64,000 nt of DNA from an uncultured Agrobacterium sp. (GTDB taxonomy: Bacteria; Pseudomonadota; Alphaproteobacteria; Rhizobiales; Rhizobiaceae): the NCBI GenBank assembly GCA_913777615.1, contig CAJYTK010000004.1, positions 248,001 to 312,000 on the forward strand. Reading direction: 5' to 3'. The notes under the pieces were generated by a model. The model was given only the letters and a program-made list of their open reading frames with translations, searched no databases and had not been told where the DNA came from. Shown here piece by piece: positions 9,510 to 18,455 of this stretch. The position numbers were made by a program, and so were the translations under genes. Numbering within the stretch: the stretch's first letter is position 1; every line of letters starts with the position of its first letter.

Positions 9510-9533
9510 ATGCCTCGACTCTCAGCGAGGCAT
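9510..9533. repeat. Perfect inverted repeat in the ychF-maoC gap
   Basis: ATGCCTCG-ACTCTCAG-CGAGGCAT: 8-bp arms, 8-nt loop, no T-run on either side. It may be a hairpin or part of the regulatory region of the MaoC genes; function unknown. Confidence 0.4.
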
Positions 9534-9579
9534 CCTGCGGGTATCGTTCGTCAGTTCTATCATGCCGAAGCTAATCTGA

Positions 9580-9593
9580 CCTTTACGTAAAGG
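9580..9593. promoter_or_regulatory. Perfect 14-bp palindrome upstream of the MaoC genes (candidate operator)
   Basis: CCTTTACGTAAAGG, fully symmetric, 51 bp upstream of the GTG start of the first MaoC-like gene. The position and symmetry suggest a repressor or activator site. The cognate regulator is not in the window. Confidence 0.45.
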
Positions 9594-9644
9594 GAATATT
9601 GGCGTTAGCTTGAGTTCAACGTCACGGGACGGAGGAGTAAGCTC

Positions 9645-10100
9645 GTGAAATACAGTTTTGAAGATTTTGCCCCCGGGCGCAGTTTTCCGCTTGGACCAAA
9701 GAAGGTAACGGCGGAAGAGATCGTTGAATTCGCATTGGAATTCGATCCGCAGCCGATGCATCTCTCCGAAGAGGCTGGCAAGGCCAGCATTCTGGGCGGC
9801 CTTGCCGCGTCAGGTTGGCACACATGCGGCATGCTGATGCGCATGACTGTGGATAGCTACATCGGCCATTCAAGCTCCCAGGCGGGATTGGGCGTGGATT
9901 TCGTCGAATGGAAGAAGCCTGTTCTGGCGGGAGACACGCTGAGCGGCACATCTACGGTGGTTGAGCGTCGCGTGTCAAAGTCCAGGCCCGGGCGCGGCGT
10001 TGTCAAACTTCGCCACGAACTGCAAAATCAACATGGCGACACCGTCTGCATCGTCGAATTGAACGCCATGCTGGCGACATCGGTGGAGGCAACGCCATGA
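9645..10100 (+). CDS. MaoC-like hot-dog protein, first of a tandem pair
   Basis: 151-residue hot-dog fold protein of the MaoC/NodN dehydratase family, probably acting on acyl-CoA thioesters. The family signature FDPQPMHLSEEAGK carries the catalytic Asp and His, and ASGWHTCGML follows. The GTG start at 9645 is set by the GGAGG 10 bp upstream. The stop overlaps the next gene by 4 bp (ATGA), so the two are translationally coupled. The pair share the DPQPxHLSEEgAK and ASGWqT motifs and probably arose by duplication. The substrate is unknown. Confidence 0.85.
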   Translation: MKYSFEDFAPGRSFPLGPKKVTAEEIVEFALEFDPQPMHLSEEAGKASILGGLAASGWHTCGMLMRMTVDSYIGHSSSQAGLGVDFVEWKKPVLAGDTLSGTSTVVERRVSKSRPGRGVVKLRHELQNQHGDTVCIVELNAMLATSVEATP

Positions 10101-10564
10101 AGTTCATCGAGCTATACCCTGTCGGTGAGAAACTGGAGCTGGGGACGATCCATTTCTCAGCGGAATCGATTATCCGTTATGCCGAGAAGTTCGATCCTCA
10201 GCCATTTCACCTAAGCGAAGAAGGCGCCAAAAACTCCGTCTTCGAGGGCCTGTGTGCGTCCGGTTGGCAGACCAGTGCGTCATGGATGAAGTGCTTCCTC
10301 AGCTACTGGACGAAGGAAGTGAAGCGATTGACGAGCGAAGGAATCGAGCCACCGAAACTTGGCCCCTCGCCCGGCCTCACCAAGCTCAAATGGCTGCATC
10401 CGGTCTATGCTGGCGACGACATCACCTATTTCGCCACACTCCTAGCCGCCCGTCCACTGGCATCACGTCCCGGCCTGTTGTTGAACACGACGCTCAATGA
10501 AGGCGTCAATCAACGTGGAGAACTGGTGGTGACTTTCGAAAGCAAGGTGCTGGAATTCGAATAA
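10097..10564 (+). CDS. MaoC-like hot-dog protein, second of a tandem pair
   Basis: 155-residue paralogue of the preceding protein with FDPQPFHLSEEGAK (catalytic Asp/His) and ASGWQTSASWM. It overlaps the upstream gene by 4 bp, so the two products may form a heterodimer, as split MaoC hydratases do. No acyl-CoA gene set is next to them that would fix the pathway. Convergent apt follows, separated by two hairpins. Confidence 0.83.
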   Translation: MKFIELYPVGEKLELGTIHFSAESIIRYAEKFDPQPFHLSEEGAKNSVFEGLCASGWQTSASWMKCFLSYWTKEVKRLTSEGIEPPKLGPSPGLTKLKWLHPVYAGDDITYFATLLAARPLASRPGLLLNTTLNEGVNQRGELVVTFESKVLEFE

Positions 10565-10580
10565 GTTTTCGGCTCCAGAT

Positions 10581-10648
10581 CATGTCGCGCAGCACGTTGG
10601 CAGGCGCGACATGCGCATTGAGAGAATGAACACCCTCTCGGTTTTTTT
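10581..10648 (+). terminator. Hairpins between the maoC pair and apt
   Basis: A perfect 10-bp stem CATGTCGCGC / GCGCGACATG (10581-10590 with 10604-10613) and a second small stem GAGAG / CTCTC (10620-10639) followed by GGTTTTTTT. The second has the plus-strand U-tract. Together they separate the convergent genes. Confidence 0.55.
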
Positions 10649-10680
10649 CAGACAACGAGCCTGTCCGCCCGATGACATGA

Positions 10681-11223
10681 TTAATGCCCTGCGAACTCCA
10701 CGAGCGTGCGGACTTCGACGCCAAGGTCTTCCAGCTTCTTGCGCCCGCCAAGATCGGGAAGGTCGATGACAAAGCAGGCGGAAACGATTTCTGCACCCAT
10801 CTGGCGAAGCAGCTTGACGGCACCTTCCGCCGTTCCTCCGGTTGCAATCAGATCGTCCACCAGAATGACCTTCTCACCCGGTTGGACTGCATCGACATGC
10901 ATCTCCATCTCGTCGACGCCATATTCGAGACTATAGGCCACGCGCACCGTCGTGTGCGGCAGCTTTCCCTTTTTACGGATCGGTACGAAGCCGGTGGAAA
11001 GCTGATGGGCCATCGCGCCGCCGAGAATGAAGCCACGGGCTTCAATACCAGCGATCTTGTCAACCTTGGTGCCCGCATAGGGCTGCACGAGCTCGTCGAC
11101 GGCACGGCGAAATGCCCGAGGATTGCCGAGCAGGGTCGTGATGTCACGGAACACGATCCCAGGCTTGGGATAGTCGTTGATGGAGCGAATGGCGGCAGCA
11201 AGCTCCGAGGCAATAGTCGTCAT
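10681..11223 (-). CDS. apt: Adenine phosphoribosyltransferase
   Basis: Purine salvage enzyme making AMP from adenine and PRPP in the cytoplasm. 180 residues, normal for the family. The PRPP-binding motif [14 protein letters not shown] is at about 125-138, and the N-terminal [14 protein letters not shown] and [11 protein letters not shown] are typical of Apt. It is transcribed in the same direction as, and downstream of, the petABC operon, but the strong terminator at 11493-11516 makes it a separate unit. Confidence 0.97.
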   Translation of the reverse strand: MTTIASELAAAIRSINDYPKPGIVFRDITTLLGNPRAFRRAVDELVQPYAGTKVDKIAGIEARGFILGGAMAHQLSTGFVPIRKKGKLPHTTVRVAYSLEYGVDEMEMHVDAVQPGEKVILVDDLIATGGTAEGAVKLLRQMGAEIVSACFVIDLPDLGGRKKLEDLGVEVRTLVEFAGH

Positions 11224-11490
11224 GGCATGTCCAGTTGAAGTATCGGGTTGGAAGTTGGCGGCACCTTATCAAGTTGATGTCCGTGAACCAACGAAAAAGG
11301 ACTGGTGTTAGTCCGCACGTTAAATCCCGGTGACCGCCGCGCAGACGTCTTTGAATGAGTAACTGAGAGAGCAAGGAACGACAGAGAGCTGGAAGCGCCT
11401 CATCGGCCCCTCGCCTCAACGTGGGCGGCACGACACGGACAGCCATCGTTCAAAATTCACGTCATCAAGCCCTTCCGCTATTGCATAGAA
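11224..11490. other. Upstream region of apt
   Basis: No gene supported. It should hold the apt promoter on the minus strand, but I do not see a clear -35/-10 pair, and nothing else is recognisable. Confidence 0.3.
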
Positions 11491-11516
11491 AAGCCCCCAC
11501 GGAAGACCGTGGGGGC
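11488..11516 (-). terminator. Intrinsic terminator of the petABC operon
   Basis: On the minus strand GCCCCCACGG-TCTT-CCGTGGGGGC followed by TTTTC, about 25 bp beyond the cytochrome c1 stop. Confidence 0.85.
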
Positions 11517-11541
11517 CGTAAAACGCAGGAACTCAAAACTA

Positions 11542-12459
11542 TCAGTGCTCTTTTCGCGAATAGACCGCCTTTTTCGTGAGATAGAGCAGCGCCGTGAAGA
11601 TGAGCAGGAACACGATGACCATGAAGCCGGTGCGCTTGCGCTCTTCCAGGTGCGGCTCGGCAGCCCACATCAAGAATGCGGAGATGTCTCTGGAGTATTG
11701 CTCCAGAGTTTGTGGCGTGCCGTCATCATAGGTTACCTGATCGTTGCTGATAGGCTGGGCCATCTTCAACGACGTCGCGCTGGCGAAGTAAGGATTGAAG
11801 TGCGTGCCTTCCGGCACCTTGTAATCCGATCCATCCGGGTTCTTGATGCCGGCTGGCGGCTCCTGATACCCCGTCAGCAAGGCGTGGATATAATCCGGGC
11901 CGCCTTCCTGATAACCGCCGATAACCGGGATCATGTCGATGATGAACTGCGGGAAGCCACGCTCCACGCCGCGTGCCTTGGCAAGCAGAGACATGTCCGG
12001 TGGTGCGGCACCACCATTGGAGGCAGCAGCCGCTTCCTTGTTCGGATAGGGCGATGGGAAGTGGTCGGATGGAACGGCCTTGCGGGTGAACATCTCACCA
12101 TCCGCATTCGGACCGTCCTGAACTTCATATTCCGCCGCGAAGGCCTTCACCTGATCTTCCGAATAGCCCAGGCCGGTCAACGTTCGAAAGCTGACCAGAT
12201 TCATCGAGTGGCACGCGGAACAGACTTCCTTGTAGATCTTCAGGCCACGCTGGAGCTGGCCCTTGTCATATTTACCAAAAGGGCCGGCGAAAGACCATTT
12301 TTCCTCATGCGGTTTGAGGATCGGGAAATGCCCGCCCGCAATTGCATGGGTCGTCTTCGAGGCCAGATCATCGTGGCCTTCCTCTGCTGCCGATGCTGCG
12401 GTAAATCCACCGAGAGCGGCAATGAGCGCGATGCCCGTTACAAGCTTCTTCATTGTCAT
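11542..12459 (-). CDS. petC: Ubiquinol-cytochrome c reductase, cytochrome c1
   Basis: Haem-c subunit of complex III, carrying electrons from the Rieske protein to soluble cytochrome c on the periplasmic face. An N-terminal signal peptide (KLVTGIALIAALGGFTAASA) is followed by the haem site VCSACHSMN, and a C-terminal transmembrane anchor (FMVIVFLLIFTALLYLT) ends the protein. I placed the start at the ATG at 12459, 6 nt after GGGAG; a GTG at 12474 abutting the petB stop and ATGs at 12462 and 12453 are alternatives. Third gene of petA-petB-petC. Unlike the fused petBC of some bacteria, petB and petC are separate here. Confidence 0.95.
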   Translation of the reverse strand: MTMKKLVTGIALIAALGGFTAASAAEEGHDDLASKTTHAIAGGHFPILKPHEEKWSFAGPFGKYDKGQLQRGLKIYKEVCSACHSMNLVSFRTLTGLGYSEDQVKAFAAEYEVQDGPNADGEMFTRKAVPSDHFPSPYPNKEAAAASNGGAAPPDMSLLAKARGVERGFPQFIIDMIPVIGGYQEGGPDYIHALLTGYQEPPAGIKNPDGSDYKVPEGTHFNPYFASATSLKMAQPISNDQVTYDDGTPQTLEQYSRDISAFLMWAAEPHLEERKRTGFMVIVFLLIFTALLYLTKKAVYSRKEH

Positions 12460-12474
12460 CATTTTCTCCCGCAC

Positions 12475-13758
12475 TCAGATCTTCACGCCGGCAGGCGTGC
12501 CGTTTGCCGCCTTGGCGTTCTTTTCAAGAACAGCCTCGGTGATCGAATTCGGAATGCGCCTTGGCGTCTCGAACAGGCCGAGAAGTGGCATGATGATGAG
12601 GAAGAAACCGAAGTAGTAGAGCGTTCCCAGCTGCGACATCGTCACGTAGAGGCCTTCCGCCGGGCGCGAGCCGAGCCAGCCGAGCATGATGGAATTGGCA
12701 ACGAAGATCCAGAAGAACAGCTTGTACCAGGGACGATAGACCGCAGAGCGAACCTTGGAGGTATCGAGCCATGGCAGGAAGAACAGCACGACGATCGCGC
12801 CGAACATCACCAGAACGCCGCCGAGCTTGGAATCGATCGGACCGATATTGAAGGTGATGGCACGCAACATGGCGTAGAATGGCAGGAAGTACCATTCCGG
12901 CACGATGTGAGCCGGCGTCTTCAACGAGTCCGCCATGATGTAGTTGTCTGGGTGGCCGAGGAAGTTCGGCATGTAGAAGACGAACCAGGCATAGGCGATC
13001 AGGAAGATCGATACGCCAAGCGCATCTTTCAGCGTTGCATACGGCGTAAACGGAACCGTGTCCGTCTTGCTCTTGACTTCGACACCCGTCGGGTTGGTCT
13101 GGCCGGTCACATGCAGCGCCCAGATGTGCAGGATAACGACACCGGCAATCATGAAGGGCAGCAGGTAGTGAAGCGCGAAGAAGCGGTTCAGCGTCGGCTG
13201 ATCAACGGCAAAGCCACCGAGCAGAAACTGCTGGATCCACTCGCCGACCAGCGGGAAGGCGGTGAAGAAGCCGGTGATGACGGTCGCGCCCCAGAAGGAC
13301 ATCTGACCCCAAGGCAGAACGTAGCCCATGAAGCCGGTCGCCATCATCAGAAGGAAGATGACGCAGCCGAGGATCCAGAGGATTTCGCGCGGCGCTTTGT
13401 AGGAACCGTAATAGAGACCACGGGCAATATGCAGATAGACCGCGATGAAGAAGAAGGACGCGCCATTGGCATGCATGTAGCGCAGCAGCCAGCCATGGTT
13501 CACGTCGCGCATGATCTTCTCGACGGAGGTAAAGGCGACCGTCGTTTCGGCAGCATAATGCATGGCAAGCACCACGCCCGTCAGGATCTGCACGATCAGC
13601 ATGACGGCAAGCATGGCACCGAAGGTGTAAGCGTAGTTCAGATTGCGCGGAACCGGATAGGCCACGAAGCTGTCATAGATCATACGCGGTAGCGGGAGGC
13701 GGGAATCGACCCATCTTTCGATGCCGGTCGATGGCTGGTAACTGGAATGACCACTCAT
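12475..13758 (-). CDS. petB: Ubiquinol-cytochrome c reductase, cytochrome b
   Basis: Membrane core of the bc1 complex with both quinone sites; 427 residues, about eight transmembrane helices. Haem-ligand regions are [23 protein letters not shown] and [23 protein letters not shown], and the Qo-site PEWY motif is present ([15 protein letters not shown]). The start ATG at 13758 follows the petA stop closely (13 bp), and the stop abuts petC, so the three genes form one transcript. Confidence 0.98.
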   Translation of the reverse strand: MSGHSSYQPSTGIERWVDSRLPLPRMIYDSFVAYPVPRNLNYAYTFGAMLAVMLIVQILTGVVLAMHYAAETTVAFTSVEKIMRDVNHGWLLRYMHANGASFFFIAVYLHIARGLYYGSYKAPREILWILGCVIFLLMMATGFMGYVLPWGQMSFWGATVITGFFTAFPLVGEWIQQFLLGGFAVDQPTLNRFFALHYLLPFMIAGVVILHIWALHVTGQTNPTGVEVKSKTDTVPFTPYATLKDALGVSIFLIAYAWFVFYMPNFLGHPDNYIMADSLKTPAHIVPEWYFLPFYAMLRAITFNIGPIDSKLGGVLVMFGAIVVLFFLPWLDTSKVRSAVYRPWYKLFFWIFVANSIMLGWLGSRPAEGLYVTMSQLGTLYYFGFFLIIMPLLGLFETPRRIPNSITEAVLEKNAKAANGTPAGVKI

Positions 13759-13771
13759 TTCATCTGTCCCC

Positions 13772-14350
13772 TTATCCGATTCTGATCACGGTATCGGATG
13801 TGAATGCGAAGGTCGGAATATGCAGGTTTTCCGGCGCCGGACCTTTGCGAATGCGGCCCGCCGTATCGTAGTGCGAGCCATGGCAGGGACAGAACCACCC
13901 GCCGAAATCGCCCGCCTGACCGAGCGGAACGCAGCCGAGATGGGTACAGGAACCGATCATGACGATCCAGTTTTCCTTGCCCTGTCCGGCCGAACGATCG
14001 ACGTCGGTAGCCTGTGCATCGGGTGCAAGGTTGGCGTTACGGGCAACCGGGTCCTTCAGCTGCGCCAGTTCCACGGCGTTGGCTTCCTGGATTTCCTTTT
14101 CCGTGCGGTTGCGAATGAAGATCGGCTTTCCGCGCCACTTCACGGTCAGAGACATGCCGGGTTCGACGCTGGCAACATTGACCTCGATGGACGCGAGAGC
14201 GAGCGTGGAGGCATCCGGGCGCATCTGGTCGATGAAAGGCCATGCGACGGCGGCGGCGCCGACGGCACCAGCCATACCCGTTACAAGATATAGAAAATCG
14301 CGACGGGTGGGTTCACCCGAGGCGTCATGGTCATTTACGTGCTCGCTCAC
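13772..14350 (-). CDS. petA: Ubiquinol-cytochrome c reductase, Rieske iron-sulphur subunit
   Basis: 2Fe-2S subunit of complex III. 192 residues from a GTG start at 14350, chosen because AGAGGAT lies upstream and the product begins with the usual SEHVND leader; the open frame continues much further upstream without a plausible start. A twin-arginine-like signal anchor ([11 protein letters not shown] followed by a hydrophobic stretch) is at about 15-45. The cluster ligands are in CTHLGC and CPCHGSHYD. First gene of the petABC operon; a divergent phosphatase-family gene lies upstream. Confidence 0.96.
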   Translation of the reverse strand: MSEHVNDHDASGEPTRRDFLYLVTGMAGAVGAAAVAWPFIDQMRPDASTLALASIEVNVASVEPGMSLTVKWRGKPIFIRNRTEKEIQEANAVELAQLKDPVARNANLAPDAQATDVDRSAGQGKENWIVMIGSCTHLGCVPLGQAGDFGGWFCPCHGSHYDTAGRIRKGPAPENLHIPTFAFTSDTVIRIG

Positions 14351-14660
14351 CGCTACACCATCCTCTGCGCTAATTTCGTTGAAAATCGCATGAGTCCTCC
14401 CGCTCCGATTTGATCCAAGACAAACTCCATCCCCAGGGTCTCGGCCATGCTTGCGCGAAGACAAAATCGCGCTTGATATGTGTGATCGCAAAATATGCCC
14501 GACCTTGGCAAGAGGAAAGCACATAAAGCTGCCGCAATTTTGCCCCGCCCGACATTTTTTCGTCCGTTTTTCTCGGCCGACTGTCGATCCTGCAACATTG
14601 TGTGTTTGAGTGGCCCATGCTAATCGACATGCGGGAGAGCGAAGAGACGGGAATTTACGC
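14351..14660. other. Divergent promoter region between petA and the EEP-family gene
   Basis: 310 bp without a supported gene. It should carry the petABC promoter (minus) and that of the 14661 gene (plus). I looked for FNR/FixK boxes: TTGAT..ATCGCAA near 14474 has the wrong spacing and symmetry, so none is called. Confidence 0.35.
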
Positions 14661-15611
14661 GTGAAAGCACGGCTCACCTGCATCGCCTCGACTGCGATCA
14701 TTGCGGCGCTTTTTTCCATAAGCTTCAGATATATCTATGATTTCTGGCTGCTCGCTTTCGTCACCAGCTTCCAGCTTCATATAGCGCTTCTGGCGTCGTT
14801 TGCCTCGGCAATCTGCCTTTGGGCATTGCGCTCGCGCCTGTTTGTCGCCCTTCTGGCTTGGTCACTGGTTCTCACGGCGCATGGCGTCATCATGCAACAG
14901 GATTTCTCCACAGACGGGATTTATTCGTCATCGGCCAAGCCGTTCCGGCTGTTGTCCTTCAATGTGCTGAGAGAAAACCGCAGAAGCGCCGAATCAATTG
15001 CCGATGCCATCGTCGCCTCGCAGGCGGACGTGGTCTACGTCATGGAAGCAGCGGCCCTGCGGAACGTCCTCCCCCGGCTTTCCCAGACCTATCCCTATCG
15101 TCTGGGTTGCGGCATCGCTGTCAGCGACTGCGATCTTCTGATGCTATCGAAGAGACCGCTCATCGATGGCAAGATCGGCAGCCTCAGCTACGTCAGCCAG
15201 GAACGGGCAGGCCTTGCCCATATCGACCTTGAGGGCGTAACGCTGACGCTTGCGCAGGTTCATCTGACAAAACCGTATTTCGACAAATATCATAGCGAAG
15301 AACTGAGCAAGCTTTCAGACATACTGGGCCAGATAGAGGGACCACTCATTCTCGGTGGTGATTTCAACTCCGCCAGCATCGTCCCCGATATGCGGGAGTT
15401 CATGGCGCAAACGCGCCTCGAGAAAGCGCCGTGGGAACCGGCAACATGGCCGATCCGCGCCGGACGCTTCGGCATCGCCATCGATCATATCTTCGCTCGC
15501 AAGCCAGCGACGCTGATGAGCGTCAAGCGTCTGCCAGACAATTTCGGCTCGAACCATTACGGGCTGATTGCCGACTTCATGATTGCTGCCAAGACAGTCG
15601 ACGGCGACTGA
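14661..15611 (+). CDS. Endonuclease/exonuclease/phosphatase-family membrane protein
   Basis: 316-residue protein with two or three N-terminal transmembrane helices (about 5-85) and a C-terminal EEP catalytic domain (about 95-310) that probably faces the periplasm. Active-site motifs are [15 protein letters not shown], the GGDFNS box, AIDHIFA and the final [10 protein letters not shown]. Family members hydrolyse phosphodiesters in nucleic acids or phospholipids; the substrate here is unknown. The GTG start at 14661 follows GAAGAGACGGG. It gives a conventional membrane N-terminus, unlike an upstream in-frame ATG at 14610 that has no ribosome binding site. Confidence 0.8.
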   Translation: MKARLTCIASTAIIAALFSISFRYIYDFWLLAFVTSFQLHIALLASFASAICLWALRSRLFVALLAWSLVLTAHGVIMQQDFSTDGIYSSSAKPFRLLSFNVLRENRRSAESIADAIVASQADVVYVMEAAALRNVLPRLSQTYPYRLGCGIAVSDCDLLMLSKRPLIDGKIGSLSYVSQERAGLAHIDLEGVTLTLAQVHLTKPYFDKYHSEELSKLSDILGQIEGPLILGGDFNSASIVPDMREFMAQTRLEKAPWEPATWPIRAGRFGIAIDHIFARKPATLMSVKRLPDNFGSNHYGLIADFMIAAKTVDGD

Positions 15612-15971
15612 CACCTCACCCTATTCGAAAATCATCGACACTCAAAGTATATCGAGCGAAATTTAATTATTTCCTGAAATTTACTTATCCGGGAATCGGC
15701 ACAGTTCACTTTTTCTGCCCCGCCCGCACGTTCGAAAAACAGGCACAAATCCAGGCAACGTCCGTCTTACTTTTCGTCCCAAACAAGGAAAGTGAATTCC
15801 TAATCTCGTCCCACTAAAATAAAGCACGACGACCCTGCGTTTAACAATACGCAATACAATTAATTATTTTTTTAAAAATTATAAGTAATAAATACTCTGT
15901 AATATCGTCGTGTGCCTATGTGTTCAGCTTAGACGAACGTAGAAATTGTTTACCCATCCCGGGAGAGTTCT
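15612..15971. other. AT-rich intergenic region upstream of the first MCP gene
   Basis: 360 bp without a gene. The segment from about 15836 to 15905 is strikingly AT-rich (runs such as TTAATTATTTTTTTAAAAATTATAAG) in an otherwise GC-rich genome. It probably contains the MCP promoter and could bind an AT-preferring regulator. I cannot assign -35/-10 boxes. Confidence 0.4.
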
Positions 15972-18299
15972 GTGCTGGTTCCAAAAACTGCAATTGCCCG
16001 AAATATGTTTGCTATTGTCGCCACCGGGGTTGCAACCACCGTAGCAACGGCAAGCATTCTGCTTTGGATGTCGTATCGCACGGTCGAGGAGCGTTCAGTT
16101 TCGGAAATGGTTGCCAATGCCCATTCCAGCGCCGAAAAAGTGCAGACCCATTTTGCCAGCATCAAGACGCTTGCCTGGAACATGCGGTCCTCGCTTTACG
16201 CAATGAAGCGTAGCGGCACGCCGAGCCGCGATGGCATGACGGCATTCATGGAACGTCTCCTTTCGGACAATACTGCATTCGGCCTCAGCACGGGGTGGGA
16301 GCCCAATGCGTTCGACGGCAAGGACGTAGATTACGTAAACAAGCCGGGCCACGATGCGACAGGTCGCTTCATTCCCTATGTCGCGCGCGTCGATGGTAAG
16401 GTCACGCTCATGCCGCTGGTCGATTACGAAAAGCCCGGCGATGGCGACTACTATCTGGTGCCGAAATCGAACGGCAAGGACATGCTCACCGAACCTTACG
16501 ACTACAAGGTCGGTGACAAGGTGGTCAACATGACCTCCTTCATGACGCCGGTGATGATTGACGGCAAGTTTGCTGGCGTCGTTGGCGTCGATAGCGCGCT
16601 CGACGCCCTGGCCAGCGAGATGGCTAAGTTAAAACCTTTGGGAGCGGGTTATGTCGCACTGCTGAGCCAGAAGGGCAATATAGTCAGCCACCCAGACAAG
16701 GCTACGTTGGGCAAGGCGCTGAAGGATTCCGGTCTGGATGCTCAGGCGTGGCAGGCTTTGATCGCCAATCCGGAAAAGCCGCTGGAGATCGCCGACAAGG
16801 ATGGTACGCCCTATCTCTCGGTCGCTGTCCCGGTTCCACTTGCTGAAGGTGCCACATGGTTTACCGTCGTCAGCGTTCCGAAAGCTGTCGTCTTTGCCGA
16901 GGTCACATCGCTTGCTATAACCTCCATCATCATCATCGCGACTGCCGCCGGGCTAATGGTTGTCGTAGGTTGGTTGCTGGCAACGCGCATGCGCAAACGC
17001 CTGGACAAAGTCATCGTAGCCACCAGCGAAATCGCTCGCGGCAAAACGGATGTCGATCTCTCTCAATCAGTTCACAAGGATGAAATCGGCGAGATGGCCC
17101 GTTCGCTGGCTGTGCTGCGCGATGCGACCCTCGCCAAGACCCGCCTGGAGGCCGAGGCCGAACGTGACCGCGCAATAAGTGAAGCAGAACGTCGCGAGCG
17201 CGCCGAAGAAGCTGCCGAGCGCGAGCGTCAGACGCGTGCAGCCGTCGAAGCGCTGGCCGAAGGCCTGAACAAGCTCGCGGAAGGTGACATGACCCACAGG
17301 ATCGATACCGCTTTCGCAGGCTCCCTCGATCAACTACGCCATGATTTCAACGCCGCAGTGATGAAACTCCAGGCCGCGCTGCGCTCGGTTGGCGATAACG
17401 CCAATGCGATCCGCGCCGGTTCGTCGGAAATTCGATCGGCCTCCGACGATCTGGCCAAACGTACGGAACAGCAGGCGGCCTCTGTCGAGGAAACCGCGGC
17501 AGCCTTCGAGGAAATTTCCACGACACTGCGTGATGCCACCAAACGCGCCGAAGACGCAGGCGTGCTCGTCGAGCAGACAAGGCTCGGTGCGGAGAAGTCG
17601 GGAGCAGTCGTCCAACGTGCCGTGGACGCGATGTCCGGCATCGAGGCCTCGTCTAGAGAAATTTCCAACATTATCGGCGTCATCGATGAAATCGCCTTCC
17701 AGACGAACCTTCTTGCGTTGAACGCAGGTGTGGAAGCCGCACGTGCTGGCGAAGCAGGCAAGGGCTTTGCCGTCGTTGCCCAGGAAGTGCGCGAACTGGC
17801 GCAGCGCTCTGCCAATGCCGCCAAAGAGATCAAGGCGCTGATTACCAAGTCTGGAACCCAGGTGACATTGGGTGTGGAACTTGTTGGTGAGACCGGAAAT
17901 TCCCTGCTTCAGATCATCAACCAAGTTCAGGAAATCGATCGGAACGTCACAGCGATCGTCTTGTCGTCACGCGAACAGTCGACGGCCCTGAAAGAAGTCA
18001 GCGAAGCGGTGAACAACATCGATCAGGCAACGCAGAAGAATGCTGCAATGGTGGAAGAACAGACCGCCGCAAGCCATTCGCTCGCAAGCGAGGCAGATGA
18101 GCTGAACCGGCTGATATCGCAGTTTCGGATCGAGAACACCCAGTTTTCCGAAGCAGCACGTCCGGTCGCCGCCTCAGCAACGGAACATCGCCCCATCGCC
18201 TCCGCTGCCCGCGCACTCGGCAGCCGTCTCGCCAGTGCCTTTGGCGGCGGGAGGGCCACAGCGTCCAATGCGGCAGCAAAAGAGTGGGAAGAATTCTAA
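15972..18299 (+). CDS. Methyl-accepting chemotaxis protein with dCache sensor
   Basis: Transmembrane chemoreceptor, 775 residues. Transmembrane helix at about 10-33, periplasmic dCache_1 domain at about 38-300 (GRFIPYVAR, PLVDYEKPGDGDYYLVPKSNGKDML, FAGVVGVDSAL), second helix at about 315-340, two HAMP-like segments, and the signalling hairpin with the tip sequence [19 protein letters not shown] at about 570. The C-terminus is EWEEF, resembling the WxxF CheR/CheB tether. A GTG start at 15972 follows GGGAGAG. The ligand is unknown. The cytoplasmic half is closely related to the MCP at 20558-22501. Confidence 0.93.
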   Translation: MLVPKTAIARNMFAIVATGVATTVATASILLWMSYRTVEERSVSEMVANAHSSAEKVQTHFASIKTLAWNMRSSLYAMKRSGTPSRDGMTAFMERLLSDNTAFGLSTGWEPNAFDGKDVDYVNKPGHDATGRFIPYVARVDGKVTLMPLVDYEKPGDGDYYLVPKSNGKDMLTEPYDYKVGDKVVNMTSFMTPVMIDGKFAGVVGVDSALDALASEMAKLKPLGAGYVALLSQKGNIVSHPDKATLGKALKDSGLDAQAWQALIANPEKPLEIADKDGTPYLSVAVPVPLAEGATWFTVVSVPKAVVFAEVTSLAITSIIIIATAAGLMVVVGWLLATRMRKRLDKVIVATSEIARGKTDVDLSQSVHKDEIGEMARSLAVLRDATLAKTRLEAEAERDRAISEAERRERAEEAAERERQTRAAVEALAEGLNKLAEGDMTHRIDTAFAGSLDQLRHDFNAAVMKLQAALRSVGDNANAIRAGSSEIRSASDDLAKRTEQQAASVEETAAAFEEISTTLRDATKRAEDAGVLVEQTRLGAEKSGAVVQRAVDAMSGIEASSREISNIIGVIDEIAFQTNLLALNAGVEAARAGEAGKGFAVVAQEVRELAQRSANAAKEIKALITKSGTQVTLGVELVGETGNSLLQIINQVQEIDRNVTAIVLSSREQSTALKEVSEAVNNIDQATQKNAAMVEEQTAASHSLASEADELNRLISQFRIENTQFSEAARPVAASATEHRPIASAARALGSRLASAFGGGRATASNAAAKEWEEF

Positions 18300-18320
18300 C
18301 ATCTTCAAAACAGAGCAGCA

Positions 18321-18352
18321 GGGCGGGCGCTTCGAGCGACCGCCCTTTTTTT
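18321..18352 (+). terminator. Intrinsic terminator of the first MCP gene
   Basis: GGGCGG-G-CGCT-TCG-AGCG-A-CCGCCC followed by TTTTTTT, 22 bp after the stop. Confidence 0.85.
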
Positions 18353-18455
18353 GCTCATAAGATAGTGGCAGAGCTTGAAATGAGAATGGAAGTCATGACG
18401 CAGCGGAGCCGCATCTAACCGACACGTCTCGGACGCCCGGACAGGGCTCAAGATC

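Noticed and set aside
11509-13692. A 727-codon open frame opposite petB and petC
   Set aside because: It is entirely antisense to two well-supported bc1 genes and has composition typical of a GC-rich antisense frame.
14470-14490. FNR/FixK-like box upstream of petA
   Set aside because: The half-sites TTGAT and ATC..AA have wrong spacing and no symmetry.
13772-14719. Longer N-terminal extension of the Rieske gene to an ATG at 14719
   Set aside because: The extension is not part of the family and the GTG at 14350 has a Shine-Dalgarno.
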